Source: Hydrangea macrophylla
Lineage: Eukaryota; Streptophyta; Magnoliopsida; Cornales; Hydrangeaceae
Direction of reading: 5' to 3'
Assembly: GCA_033977485.1 (NCBI GenBank)
Contig: CM066998.1
Location: 59,052,274-59,116,273 of the forward strand
Length of the DNA stretch: 64,000 bases
Part shown: piece by piece, positions 36,216 to 47,158 of the stretch
How the letters are laid out: every line of letters starts with the position of its first letter
Position numbering within the stretch: the stretch's first letter is position 1
Made by a program: the position numbers and the translations under genes
Notes under the pieces: model-generated
What the model saw: the letters and a program-made list of their open reading frames with translations, nothing else
The model's database searches: none
What the model was told of the DNA's origin: nothing

Positions 36216-36220
36216 AAAAA

Positions 36221-38782
36221 CTCACACCCTAACCCACCTCGTGCGGATTAGGACACGTGTAACAATGCTACAAGCACCCAACTACATTAATTTACAAAGA
36301 AACATGCGAATTATTAAGAAACGTATGTGTTAATCAACATAAAATAACTATGTTATTACAAAACAGCCCCCAAGGGTAAAATGGTAATTAATAAGGTATA
36401 GAAAACTTTATACCAAAAGATAGGTCTTTGAGTCCCGGTTCCAACGCAAAAAAACGGCGCACGAATCCGAGTTTCCTAGAGTGAGTTATGTCCGTTTCCG
36501 TAAAAGTCGTCGGTGCTGAAACTGAACCAGCGGATCGATCCGCCCAAAACCGGATCGATCCGGTTTTGTCAGAATGACCACTCTGGCTCCTCCAGATGCT
36601 CCGGATCTATCCACTCAAGGCCCGGATCGATCCGGTTTCTGCAGAAGTCAAATTTTAGCAGAAAATCCCTGTTCTAACAGTCCAAACATACCCAAAACCA
36701 ACCCAAATCTCATAGAACCTTAACCAACCATTTTAAAATCATTTGAAACACATTGAAACATTCCCAACACCAATTTAAGTTCTTCCAAACGCTCAAATTA
36801 TAAACATCACTTTATTTGGATCAAGCTAAGCCATAGACACATCCTTTGAATCAAATCAAGTATGTTTGAAGTTCAACTCTTGGCAAAAGTTAAGATTTCA
36901 TGAAACCTTCATGGAAATGAACCCAAGTTATAACCAACAACATAAAACATTAAAGAAGCATTTCAAACCATCTCCAAGCAACCATTTACATAAACCTTCC
37001 AACAAGAGGATCAAACCTCACAAAAACATTTATTTACAAAGGAAACTTGACCAAAATCTACCACCCATGTATCCGGACTTGCCGGAATGATCCAAACATA
37101 CAACCTACAACCTACAACTTTCACATAAAAATTACATAAGTTCCTTCAAATCTACATTAAACACATGAGTCGTAGGATTCCAAAACTAACTCCATGGATA
37201 CAACCACAAGTCAAGTTTTTAATCCACAAGTCAAGGATACTAACCCACAAGTTACATTATATTACAAGTTATGAACATATTTACAACTCCCAAGCCCAAA
37301 CCCGACGTTGCGGTCATTTCCTTTCCTCCTCTCGTGCCGTACCTGCGGTGGTTATTCAATAACCACAACAGAAATTACATTTGTTTAAGCTTTCTCTTAG
37401 TGAGTAAAACTAATCACATGTATGAGTGTAATGTCATATTCAATGCACAAATCAACAATTAACATATCATTTAGTCTCCAAAGACCAAATATCAATTCAC
37501 CGTGACGTCGCTTTTGCATTTTGCCCTTATGTGCATATAGCACCTCTAATTCACACAATCTCACACACCCTTCTATAGTTGGGTCGCCACTCACACACCT
37601 TTACACAGTTAGTGTGGTGAGTACCCTTACACTGTTGGGTTTTTCCACGTCTCCTTATTATGGAGTAAATCCACGGTGAATCAACATAAGGCTTTCTTCA
37701 ACCCACATAACACATAATCACATAATCATTTCAAGTATTACAATTCTTGCAAAATTAAGCATGTTAAGCTTCCAATTTATACTATCATGCTTTAACCATC
37801 ATAATTCAACACATTAACATCATAATCAACATAATATTTCATAAATTGTAACATTAAAAACAATTATACATTCAGCCCATGGATTAGAGTCACTCACCTT
37901 AGCAAAATCTACCCAAATTAAACCAAGAAGATGCTGAATTTACCAAATCCTAGCCCAAATCTTACTCCAAAGTAGTTCCTACACGTTTTCGGCAAGCCGC
38001 TTGTCACCGTTTAGAGTGAGCTACTAAAATCCAACAATTTTAACGTAAATTAAAGGTATAGAAACATTCGCCTCACCTCCACGAGTCTGAAAATGGCTTC
38101 GATTCGTGAATTCGACGAACGGCGGCGACGGAACGGCGGAAAAACGACGTCGGCGTCTCGTCTCTGTCTTTCTCTCCCGAGCTCTCTCTCTCTTTTCTCT
38201 TGATTTTCTGTCAATTGTTTTGAGAGTCTCCCACTCTCTATTGACACATACACACATGCACAATGTGTGGTTTCAATCCCACATTTTTGCAACTTTTCAT
38301 TTGCATCCCTAAATTTTCTTAAGTTCTTATTATGACATCCCCCAAACATTCCATTAATTACCCAATTATCTAATGAGTGTTTGTCTAAGTTCCGTATGGG
38401 TCCCAACGTAGGTCCCACATATTTTTTGAAACTGCTATCGTACCTACTAATTTTACATATTTTTCATTTATACCCTTATTTGGGTGTCAAATGCGAACAC
38501 ATAAATCATCATATAATATGAACGCATTTAAGCAAATGTTCATGTAATCACATAAATGCATTTAACATATAAAATGCAAATTTCATTTTATCCAGCCCTT
38601 CACTGGGTCCCACTCCAATACCTGTCCCACCTCACTGGGGACATTTCCATATGGTGTCCTTCTCTGAACATTTTTTCCACGGGCGAATCCAAGCCTCCCC
38701 TTAATCCATTTTATACACAAATTATATTAACTAATGCATATTATGAGATAATTAAACCTTTTCCCTGGGTACGGGTGTTACA
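36221..38782 (-). repeat. 5' LTR of the gypsy element
   Basis: An uninterrupted LTR. It contains GCGGATCGATCCGC (36530-36543), a 22-nt palindrome (36546-36567) and CCGGATCGATCCGG (36622-36635). A GC-rich block near 38100-38160, followed by GGAGGTGAGG on the minus strand, looks like a transcribed leader with a splice donor. Confidence 0.85.
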
Positions 38783-38787
38783 TTTTT

Positions 38788-39041
38788 ATTGTTTGGCAAT
38801 TTCGTGGTTTTGCTCTTTTGATAATTTAGTACAATTACATTTGTATTTTTTTAGAGCAAAACCATGTTGGTATAATTGTAAATATGGATTTTAATTTAAC
38901 ATATTTGCAGGTAGCCTTCTTTTTCTCTTTATGAAATAGTATAGATAGATATGGGAATTGCTAGTCGCACTCCATGGATGAACTTATACACTTCAAAGAA
39001 TGCATTAACTGCATGATACTGCATGATGTGTCAGTAGTACC
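38788..39041. other. Short spacer between elements, no gene
   Basis: AT-rich flank of the gypsy and CACTA elements. Nothing supported. Confidence 0.5.
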
Positions 39042-39368
39042 ATGCACTACACCATATGGGCCAATTTCTAACGAGAATTCCCGCTAGGAAAAATATTACT
39101 AATGGGAAAAAAGTGTTAGAAATAGGGCGTGAGGAATATTTCTAACGGATATACCCATTAATAAAATTATTTATTGTAACAGGAATATCCGTTAGTAATT
39201 TATTTCTAACGCTTTTTTTATAAACACTATTTTGAGAGTTTCAAACAAGTGGCATTAACTATCAAGTAACAATCAAATAAAACAAAAATCCATATCATAT
39301 ACAATGAAGCACAAAACATAACAAGAGATAGGCCCTAGGTTGAGAAAATTACTATCATATCCTCCACC

Positions 39369-39560
39369 TCATCCACCACCACTACCAAAGTCTCTGCTAC
39401 CAAGTCCACCGTATCCTCCATTACCACCTCTGTCGTAGCCTCCGCCGGAGGGAGGGGGAGCAGATCCCTCGCCTTCATGACCCCACAAGCTAAGGGGCGT
39501 GCGAGCCATGGTGAGGAGTCTCTCTCCATCTCGAGACGAACGGTGATGGTCGTTGTCCAT
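39369..39560 (-). pseudogene. Glycine-rich coding-like segment inside the CACTA element
   Basis: On the minus strand an open frame with MARTPLSLWGHEGEG followed by GGGYDRGGNGGYGG and GSRDFGSGGG. The GC content is much higher than in the rest of the element. This is the look of a captured host gene fragment (glycine-rich, possibly RNA-binding), but I cannot name the donor. Confidence 0.5.
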
Positions 39561-39598
39561 GGTAGTGATGATTTCGAGTTGAGAGACATATGTCCACG

Positions 39599-39599
<1 letters not shown>

Positions 39600-39651
<52 letters not shown>
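39600..39651 (+). repeat. GA microsatellite joined to a G homopolymer of about 30
   Basis: GAGAGA repeats run straight into an uninterrupted G tract at about 39620-39651 inside the CACTA element. The length is probably unstable or a sequencing estimate. Confidence 0.85.
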
Positions 39652-39652
<1 letters not shown>

Positions 39653-39944
39653 TGGGAATTTTCAAAATGTTAAGAGGGAAATTTTCAGAATGTAAGAGGG
39701 AAGAAAAATTGTGGTTCAAAATTTGGGTGCATTCACAAATTTGCCACTGGGTTTTTATTTTTTTGGTTTTATTTACGAAAATGCCTGCATTTTCTTTTTT
39801 AAAAACTTTTTACTTTAAAGGTAAAATACTAACGGAAATTTGATATTATTAATGGGAATTTTCCGTTACAAATTAGTAACGAGAATACCCGTTAGAACTC
39901 ATAAAATCTGTATGTTAGAAATCAGGCCATATGGTGTAGTGATG

Positions 39945-41213
39945 GAGTGCATTAGTTTAATTTTGGAGTGGGAATAACAATTCCCAAAAATGTATATATT
40001 TACATATATATATATACATATTTAATTTAAAGACAGAGAGAGTGTTGAAAGAGGGGGGAATGATGCATAGAAAGAGTGGAGGGAAATGCAAAAGGCATAA
40101 AAAAAATTAAAATAAAATAAAATAAAAGGGAAGAGTTTGAAAAAAATTAAAGTTTGAGTTTAAAAAAGTGGAAACAATTTTGGACCCTAAGATGAAGACA
40201 CACATCAAGGATCCAAAATGTCCTAGTCATTAAGGCATTCGTAATATAGATGGTTAAAAATTGTGCACGACTACGAAAGAAATGAATTAAACATTGACAA
40301 AATTGTTCGCTCTCATTTCAAATTAAGCTAATCAATGAAATACGTAATGTAAAAGTGATAGACAATTGTGGCTCTAATTCTCAATTCTGGAATTTCGCTG
40401 GAGCGGGGTCAAGGCTCGCTTGAGTGAGGTTCACATAGAGGTGATTGCACCAGCGAGGAAAATGCGAGAACACGGTTTACATGTCGCTTGAGCGAAGGTT
40501 GAGGTCTCTCATGCGAGATAGGCTACGACTGCGTTTCCTATTCATGTCATAATTACGTTACGTTGTCTTTCTATAAAAATAGGGGATTTTCAAGGTTTCT
40601 AAGAGATGACGAATTTAGACATATATAGTCTATCGTGTGTGTTCAAAATAATTAGTATTAAAACATACCAGTGGACAATGTGGTTTTCACAATAGAAAGG
40701 TTTGTTCCCAAAAAAAGAAAAAAGTAAAAAGAAGCTTTGGATGATGTGGAAAACTCTTCAGTTCTATGGTATGGTGAAATTACTATTGATTAATGGATCT
40801 TGATGATTTCAAAGACAATCACCAACCTTTCAATTTTGAACTTGAATTGAAGTTTTTTTTTGGATACTTTGAATTGAAGTTTTTTATTGTTTCAAATAAG
40901 ACGTACAATAATTTGAATGGGTAATATATGGGACACATTCAATTACATAATTTTTGGGACACAATTCAATTAATATGTTTATCTCTTCTGTGTCACTGTG
41001 GGGTTCAATAACATCACAAGAGAGAGAGAGACACATTAATTGGATTGTGTCCTAAAAATTGTATATTTGGGTGTGTCCTAATCTTTACTCAATTTAGATA
41101 TGTCTTGTACATTGCCACTAACAATAATGCAACATGCACTCTATAATGCACTCTAAAATGTATACCAGGGGCTTCTTAGCAAATTTGCAAAGTTTTGTGA
41201 GACCCACATTTAT
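39945..41213. other. Intergenic DNA with old repeat debris
   Basis: No gene. Near 40395-40510 GGCTCGCTTGAGTGAGG and GTCGCTTGAGCGAAGG are near-palindromes like those of the LTR families here and may be a degraded LTR. A small MITE lies at 40931-41078. Confidence 0.5.
40931..41078. mobile_element. Small foldback MITE, 148 bp
   Basis: Starts GGACACATTCAATTACATAA. The reverse complement of the end is GGACACACCCAAATATACAA, and the arms match on inward through TTTTNGGACACAATNCAATT. No clear target duplication; superfamily unresolved. Confidence 0.65.
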
Positions 41214-41222
41214 AAAAACTAA

Positions 41223-41931
41223 GGGTAAATATCACCTAGAGCCCCTGAGATTTGCCCCGATCACAGACGCCACGCCTCACGTTTCAGTAATATCACCTAC
41301 ACCCCCTGAGGTTTGAAGCGCGTATCACCTAGACCCCCTCTGTCAATTTACCATTAAAAAAATGACGGACTAACATAAATAAATACAAAACATACCCCTA
41401 AAAGTTTGGTCCTTGTGTCATTTTAGTCTCCGTAGTTTCAATTGGGTCAATTTGGGCTCTGAAGTTTTAAATTGAACCAATTTGATCTATATGTTCAATT
41501 CTGTGAGAAAAATTAACAGAATTTACTCACATATTATGCATTGTCACACTTTTTAAGGGCAAAATTGGAACACCATCAATCTCCCAACCTGTTTATTAGC
41601 GTAATTGTGCATAACAATGGATAAATTTTGTCAAATTTTTTTTTTTTTTTCATATAATGGGCCATTTGGATCAAATTGACCCAATTTAAACTGTCGGGAC
41701 CAAATTGACCCAATTGAAATCACAGGGACTAAAATGACACAAGGACCAAACTTTTAGGGGTATGTTTTGTATTATTTATGTTAGTCCGTCACTTTTTTAA
41801 CGGTAAATTGACGGAGGGGGTCTAGGTGATACGGGCTTCAAACCTCAGGGGGTGTAGGTGATATTACTGAAACGTGAGGGGTGGTATCTGTGATCGGGGC
41901 AAACCTCAGGGGGTCTAGGTGATATTTACCC
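41223..41931. mobile_element. Mutator-type MITE with very long TIRs and perfect 9-bp target duplication
   Basis: Left end GGGTAAATATCACCTAGA; the right end is its inverse (TCTAGGTGATATTTACCC). The arms pair over roughly 240 bp each, including CCCCTGAGGTTTGAAGC and ATTTACCNTTAAAAAA. AAAAACTAA is duplicated exactly at 41214-41222 and 41932-41940, the 9-bp size of MULEs. It has no coding capacity. The transcript would be a long hairpin. Confidence 0.9.
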
Positions 41932-41946
41932 AAAAACTAAACACAC

Positions 41947-41947
41947 A

Positions 41948-42003
<56 letters not shown>

Positions 42004-42070
42004 GTCGCATTTCCCCCAAATTGGGGTTTCAATTTTGAGTTTCCCCCAAATTCGAAAAAACCCTATCCCG

Positions 42071-42115
<45 letters not shown>

Positions 42116-42181
42116 GTCGCATTTCCCCCAAATTGGGGTTTCAATTTTGAGTTTCCCCCAAATTCGAAAAACCCTATCCCG

Positions 42182-42252
<71 letters not shown>
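41947..42252 (+). repeat. CT microsatellites and a two-copy ~111-bp minisatellite
   Basis: Three CT tracts (41950-41999, 42074-42110, 42184-42250) alternate with two near-identical copies of a block starting TTCCAGTCGCATTTCCCCCA. Reading frames here encode only Ser-Leu or Arg-Glu repeats. Confidence 0.85.
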
Positions 42253-42253
<1 letters not shown>

Positions 42254-42674
42254 GTCCGGTGAGGAGCTCACTGCAGTTCGACGAGGAAGAGCTCACTCTA
42301 GTAAGGCTTCCGACGATGAGCTCACATCAGTGAAGCGACGAGCTTACTCCCGGTGCGACAAACTCAACTCAGTGACTTAGGGCATGGTCTAAGCTACTCT
42401 ACATTTACCAACTCCATTATCTCTACCCCTTCCACCATACGTATAAACTCAACAATATTGATTCAAACCCCACAAAATGGATAAGCCATTGAGAGAGAGA
42501 CCATATATTGAGCTGAGACAGTATTGTGATGTAGAAGATTAACGATAGTCAATTCATGTTGAAGACCTATTTAGAGCTTCATAATGAGTTGGTGATTTCT
42601 TACATTTATTTAGAAAAGAGACTTTAAATAGGAAGTTTTATGTACATATGGCTAATATGAGTCTCTGTGTACAT
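42253..42674. other. Short GC-richer stretch, no supported gene
   Basis: 42253-42380 has even codon-like composition and GAGCTCAC repeats following the CT tract, resembling a plant 5' leader, but no durable frame follows. Confidence 0.4.
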
Positions 42675-42993
42675 CAGGGCCAGTTCTGAGATATTGGGGA
42701 CCCCATGCGAGATTTGTAGACTAGGGCCCTTTGCACAATGAAGGTTTGGGAGCAACACCCCCGAAGCAATTTGTTTTTGGTTTATTTACATACATTTGCA
42801 AGTAAATTTATATATTATAGTTTAATTTGTGAGTTATTTGTTTGTATTTTTGAGAAATCAAAGGTTTAGTTAATGTAGTATGTATCAAAGACCACACATG
42901 TACATATGTACGCCTGGAGAGCAATTTGGGAGCCCTTTTGCATGGTGGACCCCAAGCCTAAGCATGTGTCGCATGTGCTCAGGGTCGGGCCTG
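42675..42993. mobile_element. hAT-type MITE, degraded
   Basis: Starts CAGGGCCAGTTCTGAG; the reverse complement of the end is CAGGCCCGACCCTGAGCAC. Length and ends resemble the element at 7785-8107. The flanks GTGTACAT and ATCTGCAT agree at five of eight bases, a decayed duplication. Confidence 0.65.
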
Positions 42994-43969
42994 ATCTGCA
43001 TGTATATTACCTAGAAGAAGTAGATGATTGTGAACCAAAAAATTATAGTATTCCCTAGAAATTGGATATCAAGAAAGAGGTTTTAACAACTTCTGAGTAT
43101 CCCTTGTCAAGTACTCAAGAAGATGCTTGAGATGAGGTTGAGGGACAAGGTGGACCACGATGATGACAGAGTGAGCTTCTGTAGTGATATTTTCTTCTTA
43201 TTCTTTCATTTATTTGCGTTTGGCGATTTCTAGTTTCAGTGGTTCTCATTCAGTTTTTCTATGATTTGTATTGAATTCCACTCGTTTGAATAATGCCCCC
43301 TAAAATGTTTAAGTTTCACCAAATAGAGCCGTATCATATTTTAAAACATAACATTCAAAATTAAAAATTACATCTTTTACCCGAAAGTGGGTGTAAAAAT
43401 AATTATACATCTTCTCTCTTGCTTTTAATATGTTTTGTCTCCTATATCAATATCAATTCTACATATAAAACTAATTATAGAAATAATTATGAATAAGTAG
43501 ACCCAAACAAAAATTACTTTGGAGGTGCTGCCCTCTGAACCCCTGTATAGTCTAGGGCCCCCTGGCCAAAAATCCTGACTCCACCCCTGTTGCCAGGTGC
43601 TTGATGATGTGACTCAGTACTGGTTTGAGTAAATAATAATGTTATGATTGTCAAATTTGAATTTCAAATTTGCTTTTAACATGATTTGTTACTTGTACCA
43701 CATGCAATGGTATGTGGTACATCCACTACCATAGCATATGGTGCAACTAGTAAATAATATGGTCATTTTGTATAAAGTTCAAACTACTAGGATTTTTTAG
43801 AAATTAGTCTATCCCAATAAACTTCTTAGTAATAGGTCCATCCTATTTTATTTAGACACTTTTGCCTTTATTCTATAACAGATTCACCCAAATAAATTAC
43901 CTATATATATACACACACAATCCATTTACATATATATATATATAAACTAGTGTTTATTGTTCTCCTATA
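42994..43969. other. Intergenic DNA with a solitary hAT-type end
   Basis: No gene. At 43545-43589 GGGCCCCCTGGCC...TGACTCCACCCCTG is the right terminus of a hAT-like MITE (reverse complement CAGGGGTGGAGTCAGG). I found no partner end to its left. Confidence 0.5.
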
Positions 43970-43986
43970 ATTGGGATTCAATTATA

Positions 43987-44139
43987 TAACAGATTGCCCA
44001 CGCGCTTGCTCGGTTTGCTTCTGTTCGCCGATCATATGTTGTTTTCCTTGATGTACTTCCCGGTTGTATTCAGTCTCTGTTGTGACGATGACTAGTTGAT
44101 TTGGCAATGAAATCCCACTTTTGAATCAAAGAAAAAAAC
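43987..44139 (+). mobile_element. Truncated LINE-like (or SINE-like) 3' fragment with 17-bp target duplication
   Basis: A 153-bp segment ending CAAAGAAAAAAAC, flanked by ATTGGGATTCAATTATA at 43970-43986 and again downstream. The downstream copy is split by the copia insertion: ATTGG at 44140-44144, then the full 17 bp resuming at 53992-54008. A long target duplication plus an A-rich tail is the mark of target-primed retroposition. No coding motif survives. Confidence 0.65.
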
Positions 44140-44144
44140 ATTGG

Positions 44145-45402
44145 TGTTAGCCCCAAGGGTTTTACCCTACGTAATTTTGATGATTAACAAACTATTAAGC
44201 TGATTACTTATGTTTGCATTTACCATGTTGTCCAAACAAATCCTAAGAATGATGATGGATATATCATGGAAGCATTGTGGAAGACTATTTCATTATTGTA
44301 TTGCTCTTATAGGACTTTATGTAAAGTTGGTCAGATTGAATCTCAGAAACAAGGGCTTAAAATGGAACAAACCTTTCAAAACAAGAATATTAGAAAACAA
44401 AAGTTCAGTCGACTGATAAATTTCATCAGTCGACTGGGAGCAAATTTTATCAGTTGACTGAACACAAAAAAAGGCGACTGAATCATGATTTTTGAGGCTA
44501 GGTTCTGGTTCAACCGTCCAGTCGACTGATAAATTTCAACAGTCGACTGGGAGCAAATTTTATCAGTCGACTGAACACAAAAAAAGTCGACTGAATCATG
44601 GTTTTTGAAGCTAGGTTCTGCTTCAGCCATCCAGTCGACTGGACCATTTTATACAGTCGACTGAATCAAAGGCGCATATTCAATATATTTAAAAGGCAGT
44701 CGACTGAATCGTAAACCCAGTCGACTGGACCTCTGCGCAGAAACAGTAACGGCTCTTTTCCTCTGTTTTGATTTAGCATTAAATGCTCCCACCTACCTTA
44801 AACGTTCAAATTTCTTGGAAAGAGTATATATACTCAGTTCAAATTTGGTTGTTGGACATCTTTTTACTCTCATTTTAATACACACTTGTTGCAATCAAAT
44901 ATTCAAGCCCTAAATCTTGAGATTTAATCTTCTAACTCTAGAGTTCATTTGTAAAATCTTGAGAGATTATGTTATGAGCATTTATTGTCTTCATCTACTC
45001 TACAAAGAGAGTATTTATTCAATTGTAACCCAACATTCATCATTTCTTGAAGTTGTAAGATGGTTGGTGTAACCCTTGCTCCAAGTGAAGGCACTATTCA
45101 TTGGAGGTGTAAAAGGAGTTCAAGAAGAACTTGTAAATAGTGGTTTGATCTTCACCCAAAGAAGATTGACTAGTGATTTCCTCAAGAGGTGTTCTTGGGG
45201 GGTGGACGTAGGCCGCGGGGTGCGATTGTCGAACCACTTGAAAATTTTGGTTTGCAAGTGTCTCTTTCTCTTCTCTCCTTAATTATTGTTTTAATTAAGT
45301 ATTGTGCTTTATATTAGTTTAAATTTTTCATTATTTGTAAGTATCCTTATTCACCCCCCCCCCCCCCCCCCCCCCTCTCTAAGGATTACTTTTGGACCAA
45401 CA
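44145..45402 (+). repeat. 5' LTR of the copia element
   Basis: 1,258 bp. It carries an array of CAGTCGACTG palindromes at 44406-44720, a TATA-like GTATATATACT at 44824-44834, and a C homopolymer at about 45352-45375 just before the end. The 3' LTR lost one palindrome-bounded segment relative to this copy. Confidence 0.9.
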
Positions 45403-45403
45403 A

Positions 45404-45417
45404 TTGGTATTAGAGCT
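45404..45417 (+). other. Primer binding site of the copia element
   Basis: TTGGTATTAGAGCT starts one base after the LTR and is one base off the initiator Met-tRNA complement TGGTATCAGAGC. Confidence 0.85.
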
Positions 45418-45460
45418 TGGGCTCTTGTATTGATTTCATATATCTTAGAGTTAAGATCAC

Positions 45461-47158
45461 ATGGCAACCTCAAGTACAAATATCACTTATAGTGAGGGAC
45501 AATCATCCCAAACACCTTCTTGCTTTAATGGAACTAACTATGCTTATTGGAAAAATAGAATGAGAATTTATATTATTGCTCAAGACTTCGATTTGTGGCA
45601 AATCGTAGTCAAAGGACCTCATGTTCCCACTAAGATCATAGGCACCGAAACAGTTGTTAAAACGGAAGATGGATATAATGATGGTGACAAGAAACTTATT
45701 AAAATGAATGCTATGTCTATGAATCTTCTATATTGTGGCTTAGACCCAAATGAGTATAATAGAATCTCTTCATGTGAATCGGCTAAAGAAATTTGGGACA
45801 AATTAGAGGTTACTCATGAAGGAACTAATCAAGTTAAAAAGTCTAAAATTAGTTTACTTGTTCAATCATATGAAATGTTCAAAATGCTCCCGAATGAAAC
45901 CATTAGTGAAATGTCTACTCGCTTTACTACCATTACTAATAGTTTGAAAATCTTGGTAGAGTTTATCCTAACGAAGAAATGATTGAGAAGGTGCTTAGGT
46001 CTTTACCAAAGCATTGGCAACCAAAGGTCACGACGGTTCGAGAAGCCAAGGAACTATCAAGGCTCTCTATTGAACAACTCATGGGATCTCTCATCACTCA
46101 TGAAATGGAATTTCCCGTCTTCGACAATGAAGACAAAAAAGAGGAATTTGGGCCTAAAGGCCTCAAATGACCAAGACGATGATAGTGATGAAGATAATGA
46201 AATGGCCATGATCACACGCAAGTTCAAGAGGTTCTTGAGAAGAGACAAATCCTTTGCAAGAAAAGGACCAAAGGAAAGTGAAGCCAAGAAAGAGCCAATC
46301 ATTTGCTTCAAATGCAAAAAGCCCGGACACATCAAAGTCGATTGCCCATTGCTAAAGAAGAATTTAAAGCAAAAGGCGAAAAAGGCAATGAAGGCAACAA
46401 CTTGGGATGATTCCGAGAATGAAACATCCGAAGATGAATCTAGTGATGATGAAGTGGCAAATATTTGTCTCATGGTACATGAAAGTGATGAGGTAGACTC
46501 TAACTATGACTCTTGTAATGAATCTCACAACTATGATGAGCTACAAAATGCATTTGATGAACTGCATGAAGAATTGGAAAGTTTGGGAACTAAATACTTA
46601 GCTCTCAAAAAGAGTTTCTCTCTTCTCTTTAATGAACTTAGTGAATTGAAATCACAAAATGAGTCTTTGAGAAAAGAAAATGAAATGCTTGCTTCAAGAA
46701 GCATTCCTTCAAATGATTTTGAAAAAGAAAACATTGAGTTGAAGAAGCAAGTTGAAGATTTGACAAAAACTCTAGCAAAATTCACTCATGGAGAGCAAAA
46801 TTTGAACGTGCTTTTAGGAAAACAAAGATGTGTCTTTGATAAAGCCGTATTGGGCTTCAATCCTACCTACAAAGAAAAGAAGTACAACAATTTCTTTTCA
46901 AGTGATGCTTCTACAAGTTCTAGTTCTTCAAACAAATCTCATCATAGCATTTTTACAAAAGGTTCTACCTTAAACAATTTTAATCCTCATGTAACTTGTC
47001 ATTATTGCATGAGAAAGGGGCATGTGAACTACAAATGCCCAAATAAGAAAAAGACCTCTATGATTTGGATTGAAAAGGGAACCACTCCTCCCTTTGCTAA
47101 CAAAAGTGGACCCAAAGAGTATTGGGTACAAAGAGGAATACTTAAGCTTGTTTTATAG
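45461..47158 (+). pseudogene. gag: Copia gag (nucleocapsid), frameshifted
   Basis: ATG at 45461 opens the UBN2-type gag region (FNGTNYAYWKNRMRIYI, AKEIWDKLE, LPNETISEMSTRF). A one-base loss near 45947 moves the frame (it continues as EEMIEKVLRSLPKHW), and a second indel near 46160 restores it. Zinc knuckles CFKCKKPGHIKVDC and CHYCMRKGHVNYKC bracket a long acidic, coiled-coil-like stretch (FDELHEELESLGTKYLALKK). TAG at 47156-47158 separates it from the protease in the same frame, in a context suggesting CAG-to-TAG. The two-finger, extended gag is typical of Sireviruses. Confidence 0.85.

Larger units (their letters stand above)
27960..38782 (-). mobile_element. Gag-only Ty3/gypsy LTR retrotransposon (minus strand) with a nested insertion
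   Basis: Two copies of a roughly 2.56-kb LTR (36221-38782, and 27960-30276 plus 34554-34791) flank a short internal region of 1.4 kb. On the minus strand the LTR begins TGTAACACCCGTACC and ends GGGTGTGACA. A primer site, gag and a polypurine tract follow in order. TTTTT flanks both outer ends (27955-27959, 38783-38787), consistent with a 5-bp duplication although of low complexity. Protease, RT and integrase are absent, so the element depended on other copies for movement. Confidence 0.85.
39045..39941. mobile_element. Non-autonomous CACTA (En/Spm) element with ATG target duplication
   Basis: Terminal CACTACACCATATGG at 39045, inverted as CCATATGGTGTAGTG ending at 39941. The TIRs continue with ATTTCTAAC. 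ATG occurs on both sides (39042-39044 and 39942-39944), the 3-bp duplication of CACTA elements. Subterminal copies of TTTCTAACG / CCGTTAG / TAATGGGAA in both orientations are typical transposase-binding arrays. The length is 897 bp and there is no transposase. Confidence 0.9.

Noticed and set aside
42029..42271. Arg-Glu and Ser-Leu rich frames in the CT tracts
   Set aside because: Translations of simple repeats in both strands; no start context or composition beyond the microsatellite.
45404..45417. Match to initiator Met-tRNA as a tRNA gene
   Set aside because: Only the short 3' complement is present, directly after an LTR. It is a primer binding site, as at 1360 and 36192.
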